A stretch of DNA of 28,744 nt from JACVRX01 sp046726315. GTDB lineage: Bacteria > Actinomycetota > Actinomycetes > Jiangellales > Jiangellaceae. Location of the stretch: the NCBI GenBank assembly GCA_046726315.1, contig JBKPAG010000026.1:1-28744 (forward strand), read 5' to 3'. Shown in pieces: positions 16,486 through 23,759 of this stretch (position 1 is its first letter; every line of letters starts with the position of its first letter). The notes under the pieces were generated by a model, which saw nothing but the letters and a program-made list of their open reading frames with translations, made no database searches and was not told where the DNA came from. The position numbers and the translations under genes were made by a program.

Positions 16486-17587
16486 GTGCGCGACGTCGCC
16501 GCCACACGCAAGCTCGACCAGGCCGAGATCGGCCGGATCTTCCGCGAGGAGTTTGGCCGATCGGTGGCTGCCTTGGTCCGCGCATTCGGCGACATCGACG
16601 TCGCCGAGGATGCGGTGCAGGAGGCGTTCGTGGTCGCCCTACGCAGGTGGCCGACCGACGGCCTGCCACCCAACCCGGGCGGCTGGATCACGACGACCGC
16701 CCGTAACCGTGCCATCGACCGCCTGCGCCGCGAGGCGCGCGGACGGGAACTGCTCAGCGAGGCGGCGCTGATCTCGGCCGGCAACGACGATCCCGGCGTG
16801 CCCGAGGAAGTGGGACCGGTGCAGGATGATCGGCTTCGCCTCATCTTCACCTGCTGCCACCCGGCACTGTCCACAGAAGCGCAGGTGGCGCTCACCCTCC
16901 GGCTGCTCGGCGGGCTGTCGACAAGTGAGGTCGCACGATCCTTCCTAGTGACCGAACAGGCGATGGCGCAACGCCTCGCGAGTGCCAAACGCAAGATCAA
17001 GACCGCCCGGATCCCCTACCGGATGCCCGAAGACCACGAGTTACCAGATCGCCTGCGGCCCGTGCTGGCGGTCGTCTACCTCATTGAGTCCCGTCGCCCG
17101 TCGAGAACGCGACCCGACGGCTCCCTGGTGCTGCTCGGCGAGCAGGACCGCACCCGATGGGATCGGGCCTTGATCGAGGATGGTCAGGCGATCGTCCGCC
17201 GCTGCCTTCGCCGCAACCAACCCGGCCCATATCAGCTCCAGGCCGCCATCAACGCCGTACACGCGGAAGCCCCGACCATCGAACAGACCGACTGGCCGCA
17301 GATCGTCGCGCTGTACGACCAGCTGCTCGCGGTCGCCCCGACCCCGGTGGTGGCCCTCAACCGCGCCATCGCCATCGGCGAGGTACACGGTTCCGGCTGC
17401 CGCGCTGGCGCTGGTGGACAAGCTGGACCTAGACAACTATTACGCGTTCCACGCCAGTCGAGCCGATCTGCTTCGGCGGCTCGGCAGGCCGAGCGAGGCG
17501 GCTGATGCCTACGGGCGTGCGGCCGACATGGCACCGACGGAAGCCGAGCGGAACTTCCTCAGGCTCGGTGGCCGCGCCTCGCGCTGA
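16486..17587 (+). pseudogene. ECF42-type RNA polymerase sigma factor, internally deleted and frameshifted
   Basis: ECF42 factors have sigma2 and sigma4 domains plus a long TPR-like C-terminal extension, and govern the adjacent DGPF genes without a classical anti-sigma. Sigma2 is intact (FGRSVAALVRAFGDIDVAED, AVQEAFVVALRRWP, GWITTTARNRAIDRLRR), as is sigma4 (IFTCCHPALSTEAQVALTLR through AMAQRLASAKRKIK). In the extension, AVVYLI joins directly to ESRRPSRTRPDGSLVLL at about 17083. Relatives have about 45-50 extra residues there ('FNEGY...LMPDEPEVLGLLALMLL'). A +1 insertion at about 17391 then throws AAALALVDKLDLDNYYAFHA and the rest to 17587 out of frame. DNA-contacting domains could still be made, but the regulatory extension is destroyed. 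Confidence 0.8.
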
Positions 17588-17790
17588 GCGAACCGCGGAG
17601 TGCGAGCCGGCGGCCGGCCATCGACCTGGGCCTGTTGGAGGACCGTCCGCCGGGTGAGCACGAGACCACCATGGTGCTGGAGGTGAGTCACGGTGACCGC
17701 CACGGCCCGTACGACGTAGTGGTTCGCGCGCCTGTTCGTGCTGCCGCTGGCCGCGACGCGGCGTACGTCATCGCCTTGCCCGCACGTGGT
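17588..17790. other. Intergenic, nothing recognised
   Basis: About 200 bases between the convergent sigma-factor relic and the MerR stop. No gene, repeat or clear terminator is visible. Confidence 0.4.
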
Positions 17791-18195
17791 CTACGCCCCC
17801 GCGGCCGGGGACGCCGTGCCCACGAGCTGGCAGCGGCCGGCGTCGCAGGCTGCCCGGGCGTCCTGGATGAGCCGACGGGTGTGCTTGAGCGCGGCGATCT
17901 GAGCGTCGATCCGAGACTCGACCTGCTCGAGTCGCCAGCGCTCCGATGTGCAGGTTGCTCCGTCGCCGTCGTGGGCCGTGAGCGCATCGACCACTTCGTC
18001 GATCGTCAAGCCCAGCTGCTGGAGCTGGCGGGCCAGCCGGACCCGGTCGACGTCTCGCTGGACGAAGGTCCGGTACCCACCGGCGGTACGGGGCGCCGGT
18101 CGCAGGACACCGCGACGTTCGTAGAAGCGGATCGCGTCGATCGACACGCCGACAACATCGGCGAACTCGCCGATCTTCATGGGGCTATCGGTCAT
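17791..18195 (-). CDS. MerR-family metal/thiol-responsive regulator with three conserved-position cysteines
   Basis: The 134-residue protein has the MerR winged helix (MKIGEFADVVGVSIDAIRFY, ERRGVLRP, GGYRTF, about residues 6-44), a dimerisation coiled coil (about 85-114) and a C-terminal loop. Cysteines at 82 (GATC), 117 and 122 (ACDAGRC) fall where Hg, Pb, Cd and Zn sensors of the family place their ligands (C82, C117 and C126 in Tn501 MerR). The ATG at 18195 has a GGGG ribosome site. It is transcribed away from the Cys-Cys protein across a classical twisted MerR promoter. The metal cannot be specified; the shorter 117-122 spacing resembles Pb/Cd-type sensors more than Hg-type. Confidence 0.85.
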   Translation of the reverse strand: MTDSPMKIGEFADVVGVSIDAIRFYERRGVLRPAPRTAGGYRTFVQRDVDRVRLARQLQQLGLTIDEVVDALTAHDGDGATCTSERWRLEQVESRIDAQIAALKHTRRLIQDARAACDAGRCQLVGTASPAAGA

Positions 18196-18243
18196 CGGGT
18201 GCACCCCTTTGTTCGTGGCACCAGGATTTCCCGGGTCGCGACC

Positions 18244-18275
18244 TTGACTCTGGACCATAGTCCAGAGTTTACGGT
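18244..18275 (+). promoter_or_regulatory. MerR-type promoter and palindromic operator, probably leaderless
   Basis: A -35 TTGACT (18244-18249) and a -10 TACGGT (18270-18275) are separated by 20 bases, the overlong spacer typical of MerR-activated promoters. The spacer is filled by a perfect inverted repeat, CTCTGGAC and GTCCAGAG with CATA between (18248-18267). The expected transcription start (about 18282) coincides with the ATG of the next gene, implying a leaderless mRNA. Confidence 0.8.
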
Positions 18276-18281
18276 GCCGGC

Positions 18282-18755
18282 ATGACCAAGCTGCTGTCAA
18301 TCGCCCCCCAACCCGACGCCCCCATCGCCTGCGACATGAGCGGTGCCCCGGACACTCTCGCGGAGCGACTCGCCGAGTACCGACGCTTGTTCGAGCACGC
18401 CCTGATCGACCGCGAGTCCACTGAAACGGCGACCACCTTCCGCTTCGCCACACGCCCAGGAGTGCGCGAGTGGGTGTGCGATCTGGCGAGGCGCGAGGCG
18501 GCCTGCTGCTCGTTCCTGGCCTACGAGATCGACCAGGAGGGCGAGGAGATCGTGTGGACAACCACCGGGGGCCTCGGCGCCTCGGAAATGGCCATCCTCG
18601 ACGAATTCCTCGACGGACCCGGATCGGTCCCCGGCGGTTCGGACGCGATCGCCCAGCGGCTCGAAGACCAGGGCCTCCACGTCATCGTCCCGAACGGTCA
18701 GCGTGGACCGGCGCTCGCCCACCGCCAGCCAGCCGAAGCCGGCGACAGCGCGTAG
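18282..18755 (+). CDS. Cys-Cys motif protein divergent from MerR (unknown function)
   Basis: A soluble 157-residue protein that I do not match to a characterised family. Visible features: an N-terminal DAPIACDMSGAPDTLAERLA (C17), a helix RRLFEHALIDRES, a strand TFRFATRPG, and the motif VCDLARREAACCSFLAYEI with C66 and the pair C75-C76, followed by strands and a helix. Similar short proteins with an '(A/K)ACC-F' motif sit next to MerR regulators in actinobacteria, so metal or thiol handling is a reasonable inference from context. No membrane segment or signal peptide is seen. The start is fixed by the promoter: the ATG is at the predicted transcription start and has no Shine-Dalgarno sequence. 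Confidence 0.75.
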   Translation: MTKLLSIAPQPDAPIACDMSGAPDTLAERLAEYRRLFEHALIDRESTETATTFRFATRPGVREWVCDLARREAACCSFLAYEIDQEGEEIVWTTTGGLGASEMAILDEFLDGPGSVPGGSDAIAQRLEDQGLHVIVPNGQRGPALAHRQPAEAGDSA

Positions 18756-19028
18756 GGAGGCTCCAGAAATCAGATCGGGTCACCCAGCGTCCGCGTCATC
18801 ACCGCACACCGCGCACCCGCACCGCGGAAGGCCAGTTGCCGCCGTGGCGCGGCCCGACTGACGACGTTGCCGCCTAAGACATAGATCGGCCCACACGTCG
18901 ACGTCCAGTGACTGAGCCGATCCGCACAAATGCCGAGCTAAACCGTGGACGAGGGTTTGGTGCCCCACAGGCGAGAAACCAGAGCGCACAGGCCGAACCG
19001 AATAATCGAGCATCACGCCGTAGCGGTT
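18756..19028. other. Intergenic, no gene seen
   Basis: No coding frame resembles a protein and no clear hairpin followed by a T-run is present. Confidence 0.4.
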
Positions 19029-19058
19029 TTGACATACATACAGAATGTATGTTTGTAT
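19029..19058 (+). promoter_or_regulatory. Promoter with TetR-type palindromic operator
   Basis: A consensus -35 TTGACA (19029-19034) is followed by ACATACAT (19032-19039) and its perfect inverse ATGTATGT (19045-19052), with five bases between. TTGTAT at 19053-19058 is a possible -10 (18-base spacer). The palindrome overlaps the promoter, so binding would repress the operon. The TetR gene within that operon is the natural candidate. Confidence 0.7.
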
Positions 19059-19090
19059 GCTGATGGCACTCTGGACTTGGAAGGTGTCCG

Positions 19091-19957
19091 ATGGCAAGCA
19101 GCGAGGCGCTCGGAACGATCCGCGAGGTCGACCTTCCGGCGGGCCGCATCCGTTACAGCGAGCGTGGCCAGGGTCCGCCGGTGGTGTTCGTCCACGGCCT
19201 GCTGGTCAACGCCGACTTGTGGCGCGCCGTGGTCCCGCAGGTAGCGAATGCAGGCTTGCGGTGTATCGCGCCGGACTGGCCGTTCGGCGCTCACCAGCTG
19301 CCCGTCCCCGACGCCGACCTCAGGCCGCCAGGCATTGCCGCTCTGATCGCCGCCTTCCTGGAGCGGCTTGACCTTGCCGACGTCACCGTGGTCGCCAACG
19401 ACACCGGCGGTGCCATCACCCAGCTGCTCATGACCCGGCATCCCGAGAGGGTCGGCCGCGTGGTGCTCACCTCCTCGGACAGCCTTGAGCGGTTCTTCCC
19501 GCCGGTCTTCGCACCGCTCCCCACGCTGGCGCGTCTCCCAGGGGCGGTCTGGGTGCTGACGCAGCTGCTGCGGGTGCGGGCACTGCACCGCCTGCCGTTC
19601 ACCTTTGGATGGGTGGCAAAGCGGCCCATCCCCCGCGACATGGTGGACTCATACTTGATGCCGAGCCGACACGACGCGGCCGTGCGCCAAGATCTGCGCC
19701 GGTTCCTGCGCGGCGTGCACCACCGTTACACCCTGGCTGCCGCGCGGGCACTGCCGCAGTTCACCAGGCCCGTGCTGCTGGCCTGGGCAGCCGAGGACCG
19801 GTTGTTCCCGCTCGGGCTGGCCCATCGGCTGGCCGCCCTGCTTCCCCACGCGACCGTCGTGCCCATCCCGGACTCCTACACCTTCGTACCGGAAGACCAG
19901 CCGGCGCTGTTGGCCCGGCTGGTCGTCGACTTCGCGTCAGCACATGCCACGACGTAG
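19091..19957 (+). CDS. Alpha/beta-hydrolase fold protein with Asp nucleophile position
   Basis: The 288-residue protein has the oxyanion motif VVFVHGLLVN (31-40), the nucleophile elbow VVANDTGGAI (D104), a lid region of about 130-205 and the acid-residue motif AAEDRLFP (D236). An Asp nucleophile is seen in haloalkane dehalogenases and epoxide hydrolases. Where the catalytic histidine should follow, the protein reads PDSYTFVPEDQP (260-271), with no His. It is therefore either a non-classical enzyme or a binding protein. The ATG at 19091 has GGAAGG seven bases upstream. Its end overlaps the TetR start by 14 bases, so translation is coupled. Substrate unknown. Confidence 0.8.
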   Translation: MASSEALGTIREVDLPAGRIRYSERGQGPPVVFVHGLLVNADLWRAVVPQVANAGLRCIAPDWPFGAHQLPVPDADLRPPGIAALIAAFLERLDLADVTVVANDTGGAITQLLMTRHPERVGRVVLTSSDSLERFFPPVFAPLPTLARLPGAVWVLTQLLRVRALHRLPFTFGWVAKRPIPRDMVDSYLMPSRHDAAVRQDLRRFLRGVHHRYTLAAARALPQFTRPVLLAWAAEDRLFPLGLAHRLAALLPHATVVPIPDSYTFVPEDQPALLARLVVDFASAHATT

Positions 19958-20585
19958 CCAACAGGAACGCTCACGCACTACGCGAGCCGCGCTGGTCTCC
20001 ACCGCCCGACGGTTGTTTGCCGAGCGCGGCTACGCGCATGTGCCGGCTGCCGAAATCGTCGGTGCAGCCGGCGTCACCCGCGGCGCGCTGTACCACCACT
20101 TCGCCGACAAACACCAGCTCTTCCGGGCCGTGTTCGAGGAACTGGAGGCGGAAGTGACCGCCGAGATCGCTGCCGCCATTGCAGCCGCCCCCGACCGGTC
20201 CACCGGCATGGTCGTCGGTCTAGGCCGCTTTCTGGACGTATGCCAGCGACCCGAGGTGGCACAGATCGGCCTTACCGACGCGCCCGCGGTTCTGGGGTGG
20301 CAGACCTGGCGAGAGATCGAGGCACAGCACGCCCTTGGCGTGATCACCCACAACCTCCAAGCGGCCGCGCACGACGGGCTGCTCGTCGACGCGCCGATGC
20401 CGGCACTCGCACAGTTGGTGCTCAGCGCCGTGATCGAGGCGGCCCTGCTGATCACTCACGCCTCCGACTCCAAGGCCGCCCGGGCCGACGCTGAGCAGGC
20501 GCTCCTCGTCCTGCTGTCCGGCATGCTCCGCCAGCCACCCCCGAATGCGACGACCTACCCGCCGGCAGGTGCACCGGACCACTAA
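19944..20585 (+). CDS. TetR-family transcriptional regulator
   Basis: The 213-residue protein opens with the TetR helix-turn-helix: ALVSTARRLFAERGYAHVPA, AEIVGAAGVTRGALYHHFAD and KHQLFRAVFEELE (about 15-67). An all-helical ligand-binding domain follows, with GWQTWREIEAQHALGVI and a C-terminal dimerisation pair. It sits inside the operon it probably represses, through the palindrome at 19032-19052. The inducing ligand is likely a hydrophobic compound related to the substrate of the neighbouring enzymes, but nothing in the sequence identifies it. Confidence 0.9.
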   Translation: MPRRSQQERSRTTRAALVSTARRLFAERGYAHVPAAEIVGAAGVTRGALYHHFADKHQLFRAVFEELEAEVTAEIAAAIAAAPDRSTGMVVGLGRFLDVCQRPEVAQIGLTDAPAVLGWQTWREIEAQHALGVITHNLQAAAHDGLLVDAPMPALAQLVLSAVIEAALLITHASDSKAARADAEQALLVLLSGMLRQPPPNATTYPPAGAPDH

Positions 20586-20622
20586 GCCAACCACCGGACA
20601 ATCAGTCTCCAGGAGTGGCGAC

Positions 20623-21159
20623 ATGCGCAAACCAATGGCAGCAGCAGGCACCGTAGTCTTCTTCGTGCTGGCGCCCGGAGTCGTCGCCGGGCTGATCCCT
20701 TGGTGGATCACCGACTGGCGGGCGGGACACCTGCAACCGTCCTGGGCGTCGTCACTATTGCGGCTGACGGGTGCGCTTCTGCTCGCCGCCGGCGTGATCG
20801 TGCTAGTCCACGCGTTTGTGCGCTTCGTCGCCGAGGGCTCCGGCACCCCCGCGCCGATCGCGCCGACTCAGCGGCTGGTCATCGGCGGGCTTTACCAGTA
20901 CGTCCGCAACCCGATGTACCTGGCGGTCGTGGCGACCATCATCGGGCAAGCCCTCGTGCTGGCCCGGCCGGCGCTGCTGGGGTACGCCGCAGCCGTAGGC
21001 GCAGCCATGGTCGCCTTTGTCCACGGCTACGAAGAGCCGACCCTCCTCAGCCGATTCGGCGCGCAGTACCAGGCCTACAGGCGGGCCGTGCCGGCCTGGT
21101 GGCCAAGCCGACACCGTTGGCAACCAAGCGCGGACAACAAGCCACAATGTGGCATGTGA
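20623..21159 (+). CDS. Isoprenylcysteine carboxyl methyltransferase-like membrane protein
   Basis: A 178-residue membrane protein with helices at about 8-29, 45-68, 98-115 and 117-134. The family motif is seen as GLYQYVRNPMYLAVV (89-103) and HGYEEPTLLSRFGAQYQAYR (134-153), then PAWWP. This arrangement (RNP plus EE-P-L-FG-Y) is the SAM-dependent methyltransferase core of ICMT/PEMT-like proteins. The ATG at 20623 is preceded by AGGAG. It is third in the hydrolase-TetR operon. Bacterial members usually have unknown acceptors; small lipophilic compounds are more likely than prenylated proteins. Confidence 0.8.
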   Translation: MRKPMAAAGTVVFFVLAPGVVAGLIPWWITDWRAGHLQPSWASSLLRLTGALLLAAGVIVLVHAFVRFVAEGSGTPAPIAPTQRLVIGGLYQYVRNPMYLAVVATIIGQALVLARPALLGYAAAVGAAMVAFVHGYEEPTLLSRFGAQYQAYRRAVPAWWPSRHRWQPSADNKPQCGM

Positions 21160-21309
21160 TCTCTGGGGGGAAACCGTGGGCACTTCCGGTGGTCACTATC
21201 TGGACCGCCACTTTGCGTGCTGGCGTCGACACCGGTGAGCACTGTGCAGGCCGCACGGAGATTGATCACTACATTCGCGAGTCACACTACTGTGAATCTA
21301 CAGATTGAG
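21160..21309. other. Intergenic region between convergent genes
   Basis: A short inverted repeat TCACA-CTAC-TGTGA lies at 21282-21295. No gene or T-rich terminator is evident. Confidence 0.3.
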
Positions 21310-21621
21310 TTAACGGGGTGGGAGCGTCGCGCCGGAGCGGGAGACGATTTCTTGCAGCGCGGCGACGTGTTTTTCGAACGCGGCGCGTCCGGTGGGGGTG
21401 AGCCTGGCTGAGGTGCGGGGTCGTTTGCCGACGAATCCTTTGCGGATCTGCACGTAGCCGGCCTGCTGCAGGGTGGTCAGTTGCTTGGACAGTGCGGAGT
21501 CGGACAGTCCGACGGTGTCGCGGATGAATTTGAAGTCTGCCCATTGCGCGGCGGCCAGCAGGGAGACGATTCCCAGCCGGGTGGATGGGTGGATGAGCTC
21601 GTCGAACCGGACGCTGCTCAT
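21310..21621 (-). CDS. Small winged-helix regulator (MarR/HTH_34-like)
   Basis: The 103-residue protein is a single winged-helix domain: FDELIHPSTRLGIVSLLAAA, WADFKFIRDTVGLSDSALSK, QLTTLQQAGYVQIRKGF and a basic wing GKRPRTSARLTPTGRAAF. This is the one-domain DNA-binding family often paired with a small membrane protein in actinobacteria. Its ATG overlaps the stop of the upstream membrane gene (ATGA), so the pair is translationally coupled. It probably binds the GGAAAGT repeats in the shared promoter. Confidence 0.85.
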   Translation of the reverse strand: MSSVRFDELIHPSTRLGIVSLLAAAQWADFKFIRDTVGLSDSALSKQLTTLQQAGYVQIRKGFVGKRPRTSARLTPTGRAAFEKHVAALQEIVSRSGATLPPR

Positions 21622-22100
21622 CGTGGCGACCCGGTGCGGTTGGCGAGCATGATCTGGCGCAGCCGCCGCATCAGGATGGGTCCGCCGATGCCCATCGCCA
21701 GCCCGCCGACCACGGCGGCCAGGGTGGCCGGGTGGGACATGCCGGCGGCCTGCAGGGTGAAGGTCAACCCGAGGGTGATCCCGATGGTGAGGGCCACAAA
21801 GGCCAGGATCGCGGCCACTCCGCGGTGGTCGAGCATCCCGTTGCGCAGTTGGGCGTGGCGCAGCGTGCCGGCCAGGGCGAAGCCGGTGGCTGCCAGGATG
21901 CCGAGCACAAACACCGCGACGGTGGTGCCGATCGCCACCGGCGTGTTGGTGTCGACGCCGGCGGCCAGCACCACTACCAGTGCGCCGACGGTCCACCAGT
22001 ACCAGGTGGGCAGGACGGCCAGGTCGATGACCTGTTGCTGGCGTTGGCGGATCTCGGTGAGCGCCTGGGCGGCTTCCTCGGGGCGGAGTTGCTCGTTCAT
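21618..22100 (-). CDS. Four-helix membrane protein coupled to winged-helix regulator
   Basis: The 160-residue protein starts with a charged helix rich in Gln (PEEAAQALTEIRQRQQQVID), then has four hydrophobic segments (about 30-50, 55-80, 93-115 and 122-142) and ends in a basic tail (RRLRQIMLANRTG). The ATG at 22100 has an AGGGAG site. This partner type of HTH_34-like regulators has no assigned activity; sensing or sequestering the regulator at the membrane is a guess from gene pairing only. Confidence 0.75.
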   Translation of the reverse strand: MNEQLRPEEAAQALTEIRQRQQQVIDLAVLPTWYWWTVGALVVVLAAGVDTNTPVAIGTTVAVFVLGILAATGFALAGTLRHAQLRNGMLDHRGVAAILAFVALTIGITLGLTFTLQAAGMSHPATLAAVVGGLAMGIGGPILMRRLRQIMLANRTGSPR

Positions 22101-22140
22101 GACGTGCTCCCTTGCCGGGCAGGACAGTGGTTTCCTGGTT

Positions 22141-22182
22141 GGAAAGCATATGACAGACTTTCCGGCATGGCAAGTACTTTCC
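22141..22182 (-). promoter_or_regulatory. Promoter with GGAAAGT repeats for the regulator/membrane pair
   Basis: On the minus strand, -35 TTGCCA (22173-22168) and -10 TATGCT (22150-22145) are spaced 17 bases apart. GGAAAGT occurs twice in the same orientation (22182-22176 and 22163-22157, 19-base period), and an inverted CTTTCC overlaps the -10. The layout suggests autorepression by the coupled winged-helix protein. Confidence 0.6.
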
Positions 22183-22340
22183 TTGATGGCGGAGCGATGT
22201 CGTTCGTCCGTCTGGGAGCAGCGCCGACCCGGGGAGCGCAGCAGGCTGAAACCGCCAGCGCCTCGAAGTCGGTCCCTTGGCTCCCCGCGGCCTGACCGGC
22301 CTGCCGGCCGGCGCGGGATGCGTCTCCCGTCATTCTCCAT

Positions 22341-22354
22341 TATTCGTTAGAATA
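22341..22354 (+). promoter_or_regulatory. AT-rich palindrome over a -10 box, ArsR-type operator candidate
   Basis: TATTC-GTTA-GAATA is an inverted repeat that overlaps a TAGAAT -10 hexamer (22348-22353), about 50 bases before the persulfide operon. It is the only AT-rich palindrome nearby and suits the ArsR-rhodanese repressor encoded by the third gene. Confidence 0.55.
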
Positions 22355-22403
22355 CTGTAGCTTGGCGGGGCGTCGGATCAACTGCTAGGGAGGCGGTCTG
22401 CAC

Positions 22404-23759
22404 GTGGTCGACGTAACGCCGCTGGTCGACGCAGGACTCGGTAACTCGGCCTACCTGGTTGATCTGGGTGCTGGGCGAGCGCTAGCCGTGGACCCGAGCC
22501 GTGACCTGCGGGGGATGCGGGCGGCCGCGCGACGCCGCGGGTTGCAGATCGCGTTCGCGGCGGACACGCACCTGCACGCCGACTTCCTTACCGGCGCAGT
22601 AGAGCTGGCCGCCAGCGACGGCGCCCAGGTGCTCGCCTCGGCTGCGGGGAACCGGCAGTTCGGACACACGCCGCTCCGCGACGGTGACGAAGTCGACCTC
22701 GGCGGGCTGACGCTGCGAACGCTGTCCACACCTGGGCACACGCATGAGCACGTCGCCTTCGAGCTGCTGGACGGCCCGAGCGTCGTCGGCGTGTTCACCG
22801 GGGGGTCGCTGCTGGTCGGTGCGGCGGCGCGCACCGACTTAGTCTCACCAGAGCTCACCGAGCAGCTGGCCCGGGCGCAGTACCGCTCGCTGCGGCGGCT
22901 GGCGCTGCTGAGCGACGACGTCGCGGTGTGGCCCACGCACGGTGCGGGCTCGTTCTGCTCCGCGCCGTCGGCAGCGGAGCGGACCTCGACAATCGGCGCT
23001 GAGAAGGCCACGAACGCCTTGCTGCGGGCGGCGTCCGAGGACGAGTTCGTCGACGCCCTGCTGACCTCGCTCGGGAGTTTCCCGCCGTACTTTCTCCGCC
23101 TCGCGGAGCAGAACCGCCGCGGCCCGGCGCTGGTCGGCGACTCGGCGCAGCTGCCCGCCCTGAGCGTGGAGAACGTTCGCCGGCTGCACGGCACCGGCGC
23201 CGAGATCATCGACGTCCGCCCCATCGGCGACTTCGCCATCGGACACATTCCGGGCTCGATCTCGATCCCGCTGCGTCCGGCGTTCGCCACCTGGCTCGGC
23301 TGGCTGGTCGAACCCGACATTGGTTTGGTGATCGTCCGGGGGTCCGCTCAGGAACCCGACGAGGTCGTGTGGCAGGCCCTGAAGATCGGCTACGACACCC
23401 TCGCCGGCGAGCTGGATGGTGGGATGCGCGCCTGGATAGCGGCCGGCGAGGCGACCAGCCAGATCCCGCTGGTGTCCGCCGAATCCGTCGGCGACGCGGC
23501 GGTGCTGGACGTCCGGCAGGCGAGCGAGTTCACGGCTGGCCACATCCCAGGCGCCCACCACGTCGAGCTCGGCGACCTGCCGACCCGAGCTGATGCTGCC
23601 CCCGCCGGATCGGCGGTGGTGATGTGCGGGCATGGGGAGCGGGCGATGAGCGCGGCTACTCTGCTGGTCCGCTGCGGGAAGGCCGACTTGGCCGTCATGC
23701 CCGGCGGTGCTGACGCCTGGTCTGCGGCGACCGGCCGGCCGCTGCAGGTGGGGGCGTGA
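22404..23759 (+). CDS. Metallo-beta-lactamase fold protein fused to two rhodanese domains (persulfide dioxygenase-like)
   Basis: Fusions of an ETHE1-like persulfide dioxygenase domain with rhodaneses oxidise glutathione or low-molecular-weight persulfides and transfer sulfane sulfur. In this 451-residue protein the N-terminal domain has THLHADF (H56, H58, D60), PGHTHEHVAF (H112) and WPTHGAGSFC (H179). The iron-ligand Asp of ETHE1 (FTGD) appears as FTGG (G134), a possible change at the metal site. Rhodanese 1 (about 255-350) keeps DVRPIGDFAIGHIPGS but has no active-site cysteine. Rhodanese 2 (about 358-448) has MCGHGERA with C408. The GTG at 22404 follows AGGGAGG. Its stop overlaps the MFS start (GTGA). 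Confidence 0.88.
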   Translation: MVDVTPLVDAGLGNSAYLVDLGAGRALAVDPSRDLRGMRAAARRRGLQIAFAADTHLHADFLTGAVELAASDGAQVLASAAGNRQFGHTPLRDGDEVDLGGLTLRTLSTPGHTHEHVAFELLDGPSVVGVFTGGSLLVGAAARTDLVSPELTEQLARAQYRSLRRLALLSDDVAVWPTHGAGSFCSAPSAAERTSTIGAEKATNALLRAASEDEFVDALLTSLGSFPPYFLRLAEQNRRGPALVGDSAQLPALSVENVRRLHGTGAEIIDVRPIGDFAIGHIPGSISIPLRPAFATWLGWLVEPDIGLVIVRGSAQEPDEVVWQALKIGYDTLAGELDGGMRAWIAAGEATSQIPLVSAESVGDAAVLDVRQASEFTAGHIPGAHHVELGDLPTRADAAPAGSAVVMCGHGERAMSAATLLVRCGKADLAVMPGGADAWSAATGRPLQVGA

